Of a DNA stretch of 64,000 nt, positions 17,767 through 26,949 are shown in pieces (position 1 is the first letter of the stretch; every line of letters starts with the position of its first letter). The translations under genes and the position numbers were made by a program. This DNA is from Saprospiraceae bacterium (GTDB lineage: Bacteria; Bacteroidota; Bacteroidia; Chitinophagales; Saprospiraceae). The stretch lies in contig JADKEB010000033.1 of the NCBI GenBank assembly GCA_016718205.1, positions 62,001 to 126,000 of the forward strand, written 5' to 3'. Under the pieces are notes generated by a model. It saw only the letters and a program-made list of their open reading frames with translations, searched no databases and was not told the origin of the DNA.

Positions 17767-18540
17767 CTATTCTGGAAATGCTTCAATTCCAGCATGTTTG
17801 TCTTCACTTGTATGCATATACCACGTGGCTGCTACAGAACAAATAAGAGAAACGAAGAGTGAGCCGATAACAGGAAGCAATAACAGGACTTTTGCTACAA
17901 AGCCAACGATAAGAGCCGCACCGGCATGTTTCTTTACGATGGAGAAGCTATCTTTTACCGTCAATCCAAATGTAAAATTGTAATTATCAATAAATAAGTA
18001 ACCTACAAAAAAGCACCCAACAATAAATTTCATGACGTCTTCAAGCCATGAAGGCCCGAATATACCTATGATTATCGCAATGACAATTCCTATTACCAGT
18101 TCAATCACCCAGTTTCTCACAGAAACAACAATTACTCTTATTTGTGATTTGAACAATTCGTTGGCTGTCATAGAGATCTTGACACCTGACAGATATTCTA
18201 TGGTGCGGTTTGAAAAGTATACAACAAGCATTTGAATGAGAATCAGGACCAGGTATTTGTTTGTGCCATCAAAAAGTGAGCTCCAGGTTACGGCATTGTG
18301 CATGGCTGCGAGTGACTGCCTGGAAGAGTCAACAACTTCGGAAGATGTTATCTTGGATTTAGCCAATTCATAGACAGAATAGGGTATGATGATAGCCGCA
18401 AGCAAAGAAACCATAATGACAAGCCTTTGCCTGAAAAAGCCATCCCACAGACGGGCATTTACAATAAATGATGAGGTCTTCATCAGAATATCAGCCATTT
18501 TTACAGCTTGATTTTTAATGTCTAAGAGATCTACTCCCAT
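17767..18540 (-). CDS. EI24/CysZ-like multi-pass membrane protein
   Basis: 257 residues with about five hydrophobic segments (LVIMVSLLAAIIIPYSVYEL, VLILIQMLVVYFSN, VIELVIGIVIAIIIGIF, FIVGCFFVGYLFIDNY, VLLLLPVIGSLFVSLICSVAATW). The C-terminal third, with DNYNFTFGLTVKDSF and PVIGSLFVSLICSVAATW, resembles the EI24 domain found in CysZ sulfate channels and related Bacteroidota proteins. Sulfate uptake cannot be claimed: no cysteine-synthesis gene is nearby. Single-gene unit. Confidence 0.6.
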   Translation of the reverse strand: MGVDLLDIKNQAVKMADILMKTSSFIVNARLWDGFFRQRLVIMVSLLAAIIIPYSVYELAKSKITSSEVVDSSRQSLAAMHNAVTWSSLFDGTNKYLVLILIQMLVVYFSNRTIEYLSGVKISMTANELFKSQIRVIVVSVRNWVIELVIGIVIAIIIGIFGPSWLEDVMKFIVGCFFVGYLFIDNYNFTFGLTVKDSFSIVKKHAGAALIVGFVAKVLLLLPVIGSLFVSLICSVAATWYMHTSEDKHAGIEAFPE

Positions 18541-18685
18541 ATTTTTATATTAAATCTTACTATCTGCTTCTATTAAAAGTCCTAAAGCATTTTGACCCAA
18601 GTTAAATTTAGAAACCTGAGCTACTACCATACTTTTGCCCTGATAAAAAAAAACCTGTATCAATTTTGTTATTTTTATTTGCAAC

Positions 18686-19939
18686 TTATGCTCTGATGGC
18701 TTCAACAGGGTCCATTCCTGATGCCTGCAAGGCAGGTAGAATACCCGATATGATTCCTACTATGATGGATGCACCTACTCCAATGATCATATTTGTCATG
18801 GACATACTCATGCTAAATGGTATCACCATAGATATCACTTTCAATGTGATCGCGACAAGACATAGCCCTATGATACCGCCAATGACACAAAGTATGATGG
18901 CTTCGATCAAAAATTCCATCAATATGATATACCTTTTAGCTCCCAATGCTTTTTTGATTCCTATGATACTGGTTCGCTCTTTTACAGAAACAAACATAAT
19001 ATTTGCCACACTAAACATACCCACTACCAATGCAAAAAGACCTATGATAAAACCTGCTATATTGATGACACCAAAGACACTATCCAATACCTGAGACAGC
19101 ATGGAAAGTTCATTCAGAGCAAAGTTGTCTTTTTCAAGTGGTCTCAGCCGACGCACTGCCCTGATGATGCTGGCCATTTCTCCTTTAAAATCCTCCATGG
19201 GTACACCAGGTTTTGCCTTGATGTTGAGCATACGTCCTACAGTGGATTCGTCTCTTACATTGACATATTTTTTAGCAGTTTTAAATCCTATCCATATGAC
19301 TTCGTCAAAATTAAGGAAATTGAATACATTGTCACCCTCAGATTCCAGGTAGCCTATGACTTGAAAATCCTGACCAAAAATTTTAACTTCTTTTCCGATA
19401 CCATTGAGACTTTTAAACAGTTCGTTGTAAAGTTTATTTCCCAGAATGACTTTATTGGCTCCGGTTTCATATTCATTGGTTGACAAGAATCTGCCTTCCT
19501 GGAGTTTCAGGTTTTGGATACTGGCGTACTCATGAGAAGAACCCATGATAAAAGCATTGGATACAGAACTGGATTGGAATTTTATCGTCCTTCCACCTGT
19601 AAAGACAGTGTAGGCCGCATTTTCGGCAAACTTAGATCTTCTTTTTATAGCTTCATAATCTTCAAATGAGGGATCCGGTCTTTTTGCATATTTCCAGTAG
19701 TTATCTCCAGGGTCTTCATTCCATGGCATTTTATCCAGATATATTACGTCGCTACCTAATTCATTGAATCCATCTACAATGTTTTTTTGTAGTGAATCTA
19801 CAGCAGACTTTACCGTGATGATACAAAAAATACCAATGGTTATGCCTAAGAGAGATAGAAAGGTTCTCAGTTTATTACCTCTCAGAGACCCTGTGGCCTG
19901 AAGCAAACTTTCCCAAAATATTTTTGTAAAAATCTTCAT
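18686..19939 (-). CDS. MacB/FtsX-type ABC transporter permease
   Basis: 417 residues from the ATG at 19939 (MKIFTKIFWESLLQATGSLRGNKLRTFLSLLGITIGIF); an ATG 27 bp further up is in frame but adds nothing family-like. One N-terminal transmembrane helix, a large periplasmic MacB_PCD domain (about 45-240), then the FtsX C-terminal block with three helices (INIAGFIIGLFALVVGMFSVANIMFVSV, ERTSIIGIKKALGAKRYIILMEFLIEA). Acts in the inner membrane as a mechanotransmission-type exporter or lipoprotein-releasing partner of an ATPase, which is not encoded nearby. Confidence 0.88.
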   Translation of the reverse strand: MKIFTKIFWESLLQATGSLRGNKLRTFLSLLGITIGIFCIITVKSAVDSLQKNIVDGFNELGSDVIYLDKMPWNEDPGDNYWKYAKRPDPSFEDYEAIKRRSKFAENAAYTVFTGGRTIKFQSSSVSNAFIMGSSHEYASIQNLKLQEGRFLSTNEYETGANKVILGNKLYNELFKSLNGIGKEVKIFGQDFQVIGYLESEGDNVFNFLNFDEVIWIGFKTAKKYVNVRDESTVGRMLNIKAKPGVPMEDFKGEMASIIRAVRRLRPLEKDNFALNELSMLSQVLDSVFGVINIAGFIIGLFALVVGMFSVANIMFVSVKERTSIIGIKKALGAKRYIILMEFLIEAIILCVIGGIIGLCLVAITLKVISMVIPFSMSMSMTNMIIGVGASIIVGIISGILPALQASGMDPVEAIRA

Positions 19940-20194
19940 TACATTTTTTGAAACTATAATCAGCAATATTTACTGATATCGTAATACATGGTGTAAAGAT
20001 AAGTCGTCCTGTTGATGAAACAGAATTTTTTACACAAGCAATAGATGAAAGTACAAAAATATTCGTCTAATTGATTCAAAAACCATAAATAACCGCTTTT
20101 CAGAATAAAATAACTTTCGAAATATAATATGTTCTCTTTTGTGTAAATGTCCTACTGAATTTGAAAACAGGGCTCAATCATTCAGATTTCGGGT

Positions 20195-20292
20195 GGGTCG
20201 TCTCAAGCGTAGCGTGACAGGCTCTTTAGAGCTTGCCACGATTTGCGTGGGAATGAGCCTGCCTGCCTTCGTAGTCAGGCAGGGGTTGCGGG
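20195..20292. repeat. Dispersed intergenic palindromic repeat, copy 1
   Basis: Begins GGGTCGTCTCAAGCGTAGCGTGA and ends GCCTGCCTTCGTAGTCAGGC then AGGGGTTGCGGG. Two further copies (25703, 33871) share the order of both palindromes and flanking words. This copy carries a 20-bp expansion in the middle. Confidence 0.8.
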
Positions 20293-20488
20293 ATGAATTT
20301 GAAAGGAGTGCTCACCCAATCAGATTTTGGATAGGTGGTCACTTATTGGGAATGAGAAGGCCTAAGTTGTCAGTCAGGTCTACCTGAGTGCTATGGCAAG
20401 AAGGGGTTTAGGTGAGCATAAATATTTTAGTGCAATAATTTATATACACTTATTGCTTTAGATCTTCAGTTATTATTCTTAAATCATG

Positions 20489-20496
20489 TATCTTTG
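20489..20496 (+). promoter_or_regulatory. -7 box of the riboswitch-controlled receptor gene
   Basis: TATCTTTG matches TAnnTTTG and sits about 10 bp before the TPP riboswitch, so transcription would start right at its 5' edge. Confidence 0.6.
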
Positions 20497-20505
20497 CATT
20501 TCCTA

Positions 20506-20585
20506 TTGGGGTGCTTGACTTTCGTCAGGCTGAGATCATACCCATTGAACCTGTTCAGGTAATGCTGAAAAGGGAAAATATCCAA
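20506..20585 (+). promoter_or_regulatory. TPP (THI-box) riboswitch
   Basis: The conserved cores are present in order: GGGGTGC, GGCTGAGA, ATACCC, TGAACCTG, and CAGGTAATGC followed by AAAGGGAA. The architecture is that of a classical TPP aptamer. It lies about 50 bp before the chosen start of a TonB-dependent receptor, so high thiamine pyrophosphate should switch this gene off, by an expression platform I cannot define from sequence. Confidence 0.95.
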
Positions 20586-20636
20586 GCTTCCAAAAGCATC
20601 TCATTAGGAAATTTTTGTATATCAAATTTAAAATTA

Positions 20637-23093
20637 ATGAGAGGATTGATTGTATTCATTGTTATTTGTACTGCCTGGAGTCAGGTTTTAACACAACATT
20701 CTCTGGAAGGGGTGATAAAAAATGAAAAGGGAGAAAAATTGTCGTTTGCTACTGTTTTCCTTTTAGAGACCAACTTAGCCACAGCTACCGATGATAAAGG
20801 ATATTATAAGATTAACAATATTCCGTCTGGTGACTATGAATGCAAAATATCATTTATTGGATATACGCCACTGATACATAAAGTTTCCATCCACGAAAAT
20901 GTAGCATTGAATGTGACGCTAAGTGGAGAAATATATAATCTTGATCAGATAGAAATTCAAGCCAACAGAACGGCTGAGTCAGGTCCGTTTACCAAAATAA
21001 ATCTTGGAAAAACTTATCTGGCTAAAGAAAACCTTGGGCAAGACGTTCCCTTTTTATTGCAATGGACACCATCTGTGGTAGTGACTTCTGATGCTGGGAC
21101 TGGTATCGGATACACAAGCATGCGCATGAGAGGGTCAGATCAAACCAGAATCAATGTGACCATCAACGGAGTGCCACTCAATGATGCAGAATCCCATAAT
21201 GTCTTTTGGGTTGATTTGCCGGATCTTATGGGAACGGTCAAAAACATACAGATACAACGAGGTGTCGGCACATCATCAAATGGCACCGGAGCATTCGGTG
21301 GTACAGTAAGTATCTCCACCCATGACCATAGAGTCAATCCATATCTCGATATTTCTGCTGGCCTTGGCTCATTCCATACTAAAAAACTGCAGGTGAGTGC
21401 CGGTACAGGATTGCTCAATGGCAAATATTTTGCAGAAGGCAGACTCAGTTATATTAATTCCGCAGGATACATTGAAAGAGCCTCTGCTGATCTGAGTTCA
21501 TTGTATTTTTCAGCTGGTAAAGTTACCAACAAATCGTCCTTACGATTAAATGTCATGAGCGGAACAGAAGTCACTTATCAGGCATGGTATGGCACACCTG
21601 AAGCCAAACTGTTTGGAACAGATGAATCTCTGGCTAATCACTATTTTACCAATGTTGGATCCATTTATAAAACCACCGAAGACTCTCTGAATCTATTCGA
21701 TGCTGACAGACGATACAATTACTATACCTATCCTGATCAAGTGGACAATTATAGGCAAACCCATTATCAACTCATATGGTCAATGGCACTTTCCAATGCT
21801 CTGAAGTTGAAATCCACACTTTTTTATACCAAAGGCAAGGGATTTTTCGAAGAATTCAGGCCACAGGACAAATTTGAAAACTACGGACTTAAGCCTGTGC
21901 TTGTAGATAGTAAGGAAATTTCAAAATCAGACATAGTCAGACGAAGGTGGTTGGACAATGATTTTTATGGCCTGAATGCGGATGTTGAGTATTTTTATTC
22001 AACCAAGTGGACATTAAGCTCCGGCATCAACATATCAAACTACGATGGTCTCCATTTTGGTAACGTAGTCCATACATCAATACCACACCCTGATCATCAA
22101 AAAGCATATCACTATTATGACAATCAAGGTCATAAGGCCGATATTACTTCCTATTTTAAATTAGTTTTTTCTCCTGATTTAAAGTTTCAGATACATGCTG
22201 ATGTACAATGGAGAAATATAAACTACAGTATTTCAGGCATCGATAATGATTTAAGAAAAATAGATGCCAAGTATAATGATATCTTCATCAATCCTAAGTT
22301 AGGTCTAAGCTACCAACTTAATCCTAAAAGTATGCTCTATACTTCATATGCTTATGGACAGAGAGAACCTTCACGAAGTGATTTTATTGATCAGATTTTT
22401 CTTGTACTGCCAAAACCGGAAAAACTGCATAATATTGAGTCCGGATTCAGGTCAAAATCATCAAAACTGGAGATGGAGCACAACATCTACTATATGAAGT
22501 ATAAAGATCAGCTCGTACTAACGGGTGAAATCAACGATGTTGGTGCACCTATACGCATAAATGTTCCCGACAGCTATCGTCTGGGGTGGGAGAGTAGTAT
22601 AACTTATGCACTGTCTCAAAGAATGGCTATTCACACAAATTTTACTATCAGTCGGAACAAGATTCGGTCTTTTGAAGAAGTCATACCGGATTATACAGTT
22701 GATTTTGAAAGAAAGACCATACTGCATGAAGACACTGATATATCGTTTTCCCCTTCATTTACCGGGGCTTTTCAGATTTTGTACAAGCCGGGTTGGGATC
22801 TTGAAGCCGAATTTTCATCAAAATTTGTAAGTGCTCAGTATTTGGACAATACTTCCAACCAGGGAAGACATATTCCTGCTTACCATTTTCAGAATGTAAG
22901 AATCGCCAAAGAATTTCACTCTAAGTTCTGGAATCGGTGTACTGCCACTATTATGATTAATAATATCTTAAATAATCAATTTGTGTCCAATGGGTACACA
23001 TATTCATACATTTATGAAAAGCCGATCACTGAAAATTTTTATTATCCGCAAGCTGGTGTCCATTTTTTATCCGGAATCCAACTTGGGTTTTGA
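20637..23093 (+). CDS. TonB-dependent receptor under TPP riboswitch control
   Basis: 818 residues. The frame is open from 20511, but that part is riboswitch, so the start is the ATG at 20637, which opens a signal peptide (MRGLIVFIVICTAWSQVLTQ). Next are a carboxypeptidase-regulatory-like domain (HSLEGVIKNEKGEKLSFATVFL, about 22-100), a plug domain (about 115-230, RMRGSDQTRINVTINGVPLND) and a 22-strand barrel ending in phenylalanine. The control element makes import of thiamine or a thiamine precursor across the outer membrane the likely job. No thiamine biosynthesis gene is adjacent. Confidence 0.92.
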   Translation: MRGLIVFIVICTAWSQVLTQHSLEGVIKNEKGEKLSFATVFLLETNLATATDDKGYYKINNIPSGDYECKISFIGYTPLIHKVSIHENVALNVTLSGEIYNLDQIEIQANRTAESGPFTKINLGKTYLAKENLGQDVPFLLQWTPSVVVTSDAGTGIGYTSMRMRGSDQTRINVTINGVPLNDAESHNVFWVDLPDLMGTVKNIQIQRGVGTSSNGTGAFGGTVSISTHDHRVNPYLDISAGLGSFHTKKLQVSAGTGLLNGKYFAEGRLSYINSAGYIERASADLSSLYFSAGKVTNKSSLRLNVMSGTEVTYQAWYGTPEAKLFGTDESLANHYFTNVGSIYKTTEDSLNLFDADRRYNYYTYPDQVDNYRQTHYQLIWSMALSNALKLKSTLFYTKGKGFFEEFRPQDKFENYGLKPVLVDSKEISKSDIVRRRWLDNDFYGLNADVEYFYSTKWTLSSGINISNYDGLHFGNVVHTSIPHPDHQKAYHYYDNQGHKADITSYFKLVFSPDLKFQIHADVQWRNINYSISGIDNDLRKIDAKYNDIFINPKLGLSYQLNPKSMLYTSYAYGQREPSRSDFIDQIFLVLPKPEKLHNIESGFRSKSSKLEMEHNIYYMKYKDQLVLTGEINDVGAPIRINVPDSYRLGWESSITYALSQRMAIHTNFTISRNKIRSFEEVIPDYTVDFERKTILHEDTDISFSPSFTGAFQILYKPGWDLEAEFSSKFVSAQYLDNTSNQGRHIPAYHFQNVRIAKEFHSKFWNRCTATIMINNILNNQFVSNGYTYSYIYEKPITENFYYPQAGVHFLSGIQLGF

Positions 23094-23102
23094 CAGGCAG
23101 GC

Positions 23103-23154
23103 TAAAAATAAATTTGCAGCTTGGAGGCTAAATGATAAAAGTTTAAACATGACT
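23103..23154. mobile_element. Degenerate MITE remnant
   Basis: Contains AAATTTGCAGCTTGGAGGC followed by TAAATGATAAAAG and TTTAAACATGACTC, matching the 54-bp mini-MITE at 3370 with a few changes and no left terminus. Confidence 0.65.
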
Positions 23155-23248
23155 CTAAAACCCTTCCTAATACAAAATAAAAGAGAGCGCAATTAAGTTA
23201 ATAAAAGACAAATAGATGTATATTTTTTTTTAATATAATATGAAATTG

Positions 23249-23256
23249 TATATTTG
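23249..23256 (+). promoter_or_regulatory. nusB: -7 box upstream of nusB
   Basis: TATATTTG, an exact TAnnTTTG match, 42 bp upstream of the nusB start. No clear -33 TTG. Confidence 0.5.
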
Positions 23257-23298
23257 CGTTGTTAAAAGTTATAATCTTCGATTAAAAGTAATTAAAAG

Positions 23299-24237
23299 AT
23301 GCTGAGCAGGAGAAATGTAAGAGTAAAGGTGATGCAAGTGTTGTATGCCCAATCACGTGATGAATCATTGAGTGACAAGCAGGTTATACAATCGTATTGG
23401 ATGAAAATTGAAGATAGTTTTGAATTACTATTATTCTCCTTGTATAATATCATTCAGATTGCTAAAGTCGCCAGCGATGATAATGTAAAAAGACGTTCAA
23501 AACACCTACCTTCAGAATTGGATAAAAAATTTGAGCCAAAACTCTGGTCAAATTCTATGATTCAAGCTCTGGAAAAAAATAAAACCATTCAGGGAAAATT
23601 TCAAAAGTTAGGGTTTGCATCCAAAGTGGATAAAGACCATTTCAGGACGATATATTTTGATTTTTCAAAAGAAGAAATATACAGTCAATATATACTGAAA
23701 CCTACTGTCAAGGATGATGATCTGGAAATACTGCTTGAATTATTTAGATTTTGCAGAAGAAATGAGATTTTTAATGAAATCATCGAAGATCAGTATGCCA
23801 ACTGGGAAGATGATAAATCCATCATCATTGGTACCATTAAAAAAGTACTCAAGGATTTGCCTTCAGAAAATGAGAACTTCATCATGGATCATTATCCGGA
23901 CGAAGAGACAATAAAGGATTACGGTGAGTTTTTACTTTTGGGAACTATCAAAGACCAAAATTTGTTATTATCATATATAGAGCCTGTCTTACAAAACTGG
24001 GATTCTGATAGAGTAGCCATTTTGGACATGATTATGATAAAAATGGCCATCTGTGAATTTATGATGTGTCCATCTATTCCTACAAAAGTGACATTGAATG
24101 AATATGTGGAACTTGCAAAAAATTACAGTACTTCTAAGAGTAAAGAGTTTGTAAATGGAATTTTGGATCGATTATTGAATGACTTAAATGCGAAAGGCAA
24201 AGTTGTCAAGGCAGGAAGAGGATTGTTGGAGGAGTAA
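23299..24237 (+). CDS. nusB: Transcription antitermination factor NusB
   Basis: 312 residues. Opens with the RNA-binding segment SRRNVRVKVMQVLYAQSRDE and ends with the conserved NusB helical block (RVAILDMIMIKMAICEFMMCPSIPTKVTLNEYVELAKNYSTSKSKEFVNGILD). It binds boxA RNA with NusE in rRNA antitermination. It is about twice the length of E. coli NusB because of a long N-terminal helical extension that is usual in Bacteroidota. Followed by a secreted OmpA-like gene 28 bp away. Confidence 0.93.
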   Translation: MLSRRNVRVKVMQVLYAQSRDESLSDKQVIQSYWMKIEDSFELLLFSLYNIIQIAKVASDDNVKRRSKHLPSELDKKFEPKLWSNSMIQALEKNKTIQGKFQKLGFASKVDKDHFRTIYFDFSKEEIYSQYILKPTVKDDDLEILLELFRFCRRNEIFNEIIEDQYANWEDDKSIIIGTIKKVLKDLPSENENFIMDHYPDEETIKDYGEFLLLGTIKDQNLLLSYIEPVLQNWDSDRVAILDMIMIKMAICEFMMCPSIPTKVTLNEYVELAKNYSTSKSKEFVNGILDRLLNDLNAKGKVVKAGRGLLEE

Positions 24238-24265
24238 TATTTTTTTAACCCTTAAATCTTATATC

Positions 24266-24826
24266 ATGAGACTCACAAATTTCCCCCGGTTTGTGTTTTT
24301 TTGGATCGCAATGTCGATCGGTTGTACTATTTATAGTCAGGAATCAAAAGAAGCAGTAATTCTTTACAACACGAAACCTGTACTTGCTGAAATTACCAAA
24401 GATGGATCAGTATTACAAATAGTAAGAGATGAACCTGATTTTTTGGAAGGTTTTACGCTTGAAGTACCTGACTATGTAAAACATTTGGGCGAGCTAAAAA
24501 ATACCAAAGGAGATAATGTATTTTCAATAGTTGAATCCAATGCCCATCTTCTTTCTGTTTCGTTTGATCCCGGATTTGCTGTGCTAACAGAGCAAGCGAT
24601 CAATCAATTGGACAATGCCATCAGGTTAATAAAAGTAAATCCAAAAGGAAAGCTTATATTAAGGACCTTGTCAATATCTGATCCGACAGCTTTGGATCAA
24701 AACAGGATAAATTCCATAAAGTCATATTTGAATATTCGCGGTCTCAATCCTGAGGTGATTAGATATGAAGCCATGAAAGGCAATACGAATCTCAACGAGG
24801 TGAAGATAACTTTATCACCCAATTAA
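24266..24826 (+). CDS. Secreted protein with diverged OmpA-like C-terminal domain
   Basis: 186 residues from the ATG at 24266, which gives a signal peptide ending near SIGCTIYSQ; the longer frame from 24188 overlaps nusB. The C-terminal part (SFDPGFAVLTEQAINQLDNAIRLI, then RINSIKSYLNIRGLNPEVI) follows the pattern of OmpA-like peptidoglycan-binding domains, but the diagnostic Asp and Arg are weak. A Cys in SIGC might alternatively be lipidated. It is likely cotranscribed with nusB by proximity only. Confidence 0.6.
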   Translation: MRLTNFPRFVFFWIAMSIGCTIYSQESKEAVILYNTKPVLAEITKDGSVLQIVRDEPDFLEGFTLEVPDYVKHLGELKNTKGDNVFSIVESNAHLLSVSFDPGFAVLTEQAINQLDNAIRLIKVNPKGKLILRTLSISDPTALDQNRINSIKSYLNIRGLNPEVIRYEAMKGNTNLNEVKITLSPN

Positions 24827-25027
24827 CGCGCGCACTGAAGTCATATTGGTGGATGATTGGAATTCATATTTTACCATGTTATCAGAATCAAATTTGTGAT
24901 ATAGTTTGTTTTTTGAAAAAAAAAATCAGTTTGAAAAATCAAGTTATTAAAATAACATTGATACATACTGATTTGTAATAAAAATAACTAATTTTGTGCC
25001 CTTTATTCATCATTATAACACAAACAA

Positions 25028-25669
25028 ATGAATTTTAAAACATTAAATTTTGTCATGCTTAGTATTTTTATGTCGCTTCTGATTTCATGCGATAACAATA
25101 AACAAGCATCTCAGGAAGCAAATAAAATTAATACTCCGTCAAGTTCAAATCCTAAAATAGTATACGTAAATATAGATACACTTCTTACAAAGTATAATTT
25201 ATACATTGATAAAAAATCTGAGCTTGAGGCTGAGTCAAAGGTGGCAGAAAAATCACTTGCCGGAAAACTCGAAGCTTTCAGAAGAAGAGCCGGGCAATTT
25301 CAACAGGAAATTGCTGAAATTCAGCAAAAGGCAAATACTATTGCCCCTGTAGAATTGAAAAAAATGGAAGAACGATACGCTCGCCAGCAACAAGACCTTA
25401 TGCGAGAAGAAGAATCGCTTTTAAAACAAAGAGATAATGCAGCAATCGATTTGGATAAAAAGCTACAGGAAACACAAAAGGACCTGCAAAGCAAAATAGA
25501 TGACTTTCTCGCGAAAGTTGCAGATGAAAAAGGGTATGACTTAGTCTTGATGAAAGGTTCATCAGGCAGTGTTATGTATGGACGCAATACTCTTGATATC
25601 ACTGATGACACTGTCAAAAGACTCAACGAAGAGTACACATCCAACAAAACAAAGCAGGAAAAAAAATAA
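25028..25669 (+). CDS. OmpH/Skp-family lipoprotein
   Basis: 213 residues. Lipoprotein signal with lipobox LLISC (Cys about residue 21), then the OmpH pattern: IVYVNIDTLLTKYNLYIDKKSELE, a long coiled coil (about 60-165, rich in Glu, Gln and Lys), and the closing strand YDLVLMKGSSGSVMYGRNTLDIT. Skp-type chaperones hold unfolded outer-membrane proteins in the periplasm; a lipid anchor is common in Bacteroidota. A TAATTTTG box lies 31 bp upstream of the ATG. Confidence 0.88.
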   Translation: MNFKTLNFVMLSIFMSLLISCDNNKQASQEANKINTPSSSNPKIVYVNIDTLLTKYNLYIDKKSELEAESKVAEKSLAGKLEAFRRRAGQFQQEIAEIQQKANTIAPVELKKMEERYARQQQDLMREEESLLKQRDNAAIDLDKKLQETQKDLQSKIDDFLAKVADEKGYDLVLMKGSSGSVMYGRNTLDITDDTVKRLNEEYTSNKTKQEKK

Positions 25670-25702
25670 CTATTATAAGCTTCACCTGAATTGGGGAGCG
25701 TA

Positions 25703-25780
25703 GGTCGTCTCAAGCATAGCTTGACAAGCTCTTTAAGGGAATGAGCCTGCCTGCCTACGTAGTCAGGCAGGGGTTGCGGG
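25703..25780. repeat. Dispersed intergenic palindromic repeat, copy 2
   Basis: GGTCGTCTCAAGCATAGCTTGA, then AATGAGCCTGCCTGCC and TACGTAGTCAGGCAGGGG. It has two palindromes: TCAAGCATAGCTTGA and CCTGCCTACGTAGTCAGGCAGG-like. Located between the convergent ompH-like and porQ genes. Confidence 0.85.
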
Positions 25781-25890
25781 TGGAATCTTCATATTTGTTT
25801 AACCTTGCTTCACATCTAACGGGGAGGCCTTGGAAGTAACAGACAAGGTAGCAGCCCTGCAAGATGTCATGACATGTTACTGTATAGTTT

Positions 25891-26949
25891 TTATGTTTTA
25901 CTGAAAAAAGACCCAAGATCTGTACTGATTCCTATATGATTTGTTGCACCTGCCAGATGATGGTAACCTACACCATAGTCCAATTTGAATGCATTGATTT
26001 TGATACCAACGCCTAAACTGAATCCTGCAAAACTTCTGAAATTAGTGATGGAAAGTTCTTTTCTGCGCAGGTGATTATATCCTGCCCTTAGGCGCAGATT
26101 TTGATTTTTTCCCAACAAAAACTCCCCGTTAAATATCAAATGGCGGAATACATTGTCAACGGCTAGTGAGAAAGAACTCTTATTGATAGGCTCTCCAAAA
26201 ATGTCAGTATCGCTCTGTTTAGTCGGATCATCGTACCTTGCATTTGCCCTATGCAATTGATGGGCAATCACTGAAAATCTGAAAGGAAGATATTTTAGTT
26301 TTTTAGAAATGCCAATCTGCACATCAAAGGGCATTCCAAACCTTGTACCGTTGTAAGTAGTGAACTCATAACCTATGTTTTTTATAACTAAAGATACGGT
26401 AAATTGTGAGGAATCATTTTGATAGTTAATACCAAAGTCAGCTGCAACACCAAATGAGGAATAAGATTCGGGATTGCTGAAAATCGTTTTTAAGTTTGCA
26501 CCTGCTGAAAACCGTTCGGCTATTTTTTTGGATGCTCCGAGAATAAATGCTGTTTCCCGAACTGAAAACTGATCTTGCTTATTGCCCAAATAATCTGCAT
26601 AATTAAAATCTCCGTAATTGATGTACTGCACTCCGGCATGAGTATTCAGATTCCATTTGTTAATATGTCGCCCATACCCAACATAACCATTCTGTATATC
26701 TGCAAAATGGAAGTTATGCGTAAATGCGAGCCGATTGTGCATTTTGGCATTCAGGGATGCTGGGTTGGATAGTGTTAAGCTAATGTCTTCATCCATCACA
26801 CCGATCAGATGTCCGCCCAAAGCAGTAAGTCTGGGTGACGATGGAAGATTCAGGAATTCATAGGCACTCTTTCCACCTATTTGAGCATAATTCATCTGCA
26901 TGAAGAGTCCAAAAATGAAAAATAATGATATGGGTTTGAGTTTATTCAT
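25891..26949 (-). CDS. porQ: Type IX secretion system protein PorQ
   Basis: 352 residues with a signal peptide (ending NYAQ) and a beta-barrel-like body. The opening IGGKSAYEFLNLPSSPRLTALGGHLIGVMDEDISLTLSNPASL is the recognisable PorQ signature. PorQ binds PorU and PorZ in the outer-membrane attachment complex of the T9SS. The rest of the T9SS is not in this window. It overlaps the upstream MORN-repeat gene by 8 bp. Confidence 0.9.
   Translation of the reverse strand: MNKLKPISLFFIFGLFMQMNYAQIGGKSAYEFLNLPSSPRLTALGGHLIGVMDEDISLTLSNPASLNAKMHNRLAFTHNFHFADIQNGYVGYGRHINKWNLNTHAGVQYINYGDFNYADYLGNKQDQFSVRETAFILGASKKIAERFSAGANLKTIFSNPESYSSFGVAADFGINYQNDSSQFTVSLVIKNIGYEFTTYNGTRFGMPFDVQIGISKKLKYLPFRFSVIAHQLHRANARYDDPTKQSDTDIFGEPINKSSFSLAVDNVFRHLIFNGEFLLGKNQNLRLRAGYNHLRRKELSITNFRSFAGFSLGVGIKINAFKLDYGVGYHHLAGATNHIGISTDLGSFFSKT

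Noticed and set aside
20139..20387. 82-codon ORF across the intergenic repeat
   Set aside because: It overlaps the palindromic repeat and has no protein-like features.
20511..20636. 42-codon extension at the front of the TonB receptor
   Set aside because: It translates the TPP riboswitch; the signal peptide begins at 20637.
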